Part shown: positions 62,664-64,000 of the stretch, in pieces
Layout: each line of letters starts with the position of its first letter
Position numbering within the stretch: position 1 is the stretch's first letter
Assembly (NCBI RefSeq): GCF_000003815.2
Contig: NC_049980.1
Coordinates: 17,103,912 to 17,167,911 of the forward strand
Direction: 5' to 3'
Length of the DNA stretch: 64,000 bases
DNA from: Branchiostoma floridae
Lineage: Eukaryota; Chordata; Leptocardii; Amphioxiformes; Branchiostomatidae
Translations under genes and position numbers: made by a program
Notes under the pieces: model-generated
Told to the model about the DNA's origin: nothing
Seen by the model: only the letters and a program-made list of their open reading frames with translations
Database searches by the model: none

Positions 62664-63880
62664 ATATATACATTAATCATTATTCAGGTATCGAGTACAC
62701 ACTTGGCAGGGTGCCAATGGGAGGCTGCGATTTCTCCACCAGGGAGTACACGTATGACGACACACCAGACGATTTAGAACTCACCAAGTTTGCTCTGGCT
62801 GAAGAGGATATGAAATACAAGGTGTGCAAAATCATGTTACTGTTGTCCCCAAGAGTATTAAAACACATGTTCTCTCAATTGATGCTATTGTTTCCCCAAC
62901 AAATAATGTTAGTTTTTACTACTGTGGTGAATGAACAATGTACCTGGCTGTCTAAGAGCGGTACATGTAATATATTCCATTGCTGCCATTAGATGCAGTT
63001 GTTGCCTTCCTTTTTGTTGACTTCTTCTGTTGTACAGATTCCAGTTATCAAGAGCGCCATGCAGATGAGTGAGAGGAAGATCAATCTCTTCGGAAGTCCG
63101 TGGACAGCTCCTGCCTGGATGAAGACCAACAACAATGACACAGGTAAAGGTACCCTGAAGGGGAAGGCTGGAGACCCCTACCACAAGGCCTGGGCCAACT
63201 ACTTTGTCAAGTGAGTATTTTCAAGTGAGTATGTGCCTGTCACTTTGATGGTATTACAATGCTAACTGGAATATACTCACTGTTCCAGGTCACCACATGC
63301 TCATGTGAACCGTACTTTGCCATACCTCCTCTAGGTTTCTAGATGAGTACAAGAAACAGGGTGTGGACTTCTGGGGTCTGACAGCACAGAATGAACCGAC
63401 AGATGGAGAAATCACTCACTTCCCATTCCAGTCCATGGGATGGACAGCAGGTAAGGCATCACTTAAGTGCATCGAAATCACTCCTGTGACTAAGACAAGT
63501 GACTTGTTGCTTTTAGCCAAAACACGAAATAAAGCACACGTTGCATTGCATTGCAGCAACACTGAACTGGAATAACATTGAACAGCTAAACCACTTACAC
63601 ATCATTCATAATCCTGCAGAACCCTTACAATGTAGGCATACCCTAAACTGAAATCCACAAGTCAAACAACACGAGACACGTACATAGGAATGCCTAAAGA
63701 TAATTCTTAAATTGACACACTGTATTTTCAGTTAATCTGTTTCCTCCATTTCCTTCAGAGTCCCAGCGAGACTGGATCTCCAGTGACCTGGGTCCTGCCC
63801 TGGACAAGGCTGGCTACGGTAACATCAGCCTCATGATCCTAGATGACAGCCGGCTCTGGCTGCCAGGCTGGGCTACTTCG
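61231..63880 (+). CDS. GBA1: GBA1 copy B, tandem paralogue of acid beta-glucosidase, first 7 exons, runs off the window
   Basis: Exons present: 61231-61306, 61789-61992, 62267-62419, 62688-62821, 63038-63210, 63335-63450, 63759-63880; 978 nt, 326 residues so far. Intron phases are the same as in copy A, and exons 4-7 have identical lengths (134, 173, 116, 122). The signal peptide ([19 protein letters not shown]) is unlike that of copy [18 protein letters not shown] keeps the glycosylation Asn (N48). The acid/base Glu is E267 in LTAQNEP. The nucleophile exon lies beyond the window. Copy B has two extra residues in exon 2 but one in exon 3 relative to copy A. Either ATG at 61231 or 61234 could serve as start. 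Function as a lysosomal glucosylceramidase is likely but incomplete evidence remains for the second half. Confidence 0.93.
62619..62661. repeat. (TA)n microsatellite in GBA1 copy B intron 3
   Basis: About 40 bp of AT repeats with one G interruption, ending 26 bp before the exon 4 acceptor at 62687. Confidence 0.95.
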
Positions 63881-64000
63881 GTAGGTTCCCTCTTTCTAAA
63901 TGTTACAGTTCAGTTTAGGTTTCCTCTTTCTAAATAATAAGTAACTATTGTAGTGTGGCATTCATTAAATAAGATAAGCAAGGTCATAGCAAGTAATGGC

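Overview
The window looks like nuclear DNA of a cephalochordate (amphioxus, Branchiostoma). The genes are clear orthologues of vertebrate genes with conserved GT-AG introns, short spacing, one tandem duplication of a gene that is single-copy in most vertebrates, and many small non-autonomous transposons. The species is an inference from gene content and style, not from a database match. Two 100-N assembly gaps (23361-23460, 30521-30620) show that it is a scaffold.

Layout, left to right: (1) MFSD12, plus strand, 11 exons, 258-9234, with a tRNA-derived SINE and small inverted-repeat elements in its introns. (2) A gene-poor stretch, about 9.2-23 kb, holding a foldback element with internal tandem repeats, a 172-bp MITE, and a TATA promoter with a splice donor at 15533-15602 that probably serves the next gene. 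(3) A PDZ-LIM protein gene, plus strand, with an apparently uninterrupted coding exon at 23087-24001. (4) A GT29 sialyltransferase of the ST3GAL1/2 type, minus strand, 8 coding exons rebuilt here from splice sites, 26953-30152, with several normally invariant sialyl-motif residues replaced. (5) A transposon-rich spacer with a 1.05-kb MULE-like element bounded by a perfect 10-bp target duplication. (6) RNF126/RNF115, plus strand, 10 exons, 35361-41980, with a pogo/mariner-like element and a hAT element in its introns. (7) ANKLE1, minus strand, 9 exons, 44952-54167, encoding ankyrin repeats, LEM domain and GIY-YIG nuclease, with a single 4.9-kb exon that makes the protein about three times the mammalian length. 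(8) Two tandem GBA1 (lysosomal glucocerebrosidase) genes, plus strand, 54575-59607 complete and 61231 to the window end incomplete.

ANKLE1 and the first GBA1 gene are head to head across about 400 bp and may share a promoter. RNF126 and ANKLE1 converge. The genes do not form a pathway, although MFSD12 and GBA1 both act in lysosomes. Their human counterparts map mainly to 19p13 (MFSD12, RNF126, ANKLE1) and 1q21-22 (RNF115, GBA1), so the window looks like a piece of the unduplicated ancestor of the 1/6/9/19 paralogon. No CRISPR, operon, rRNA or virus-like element was found.
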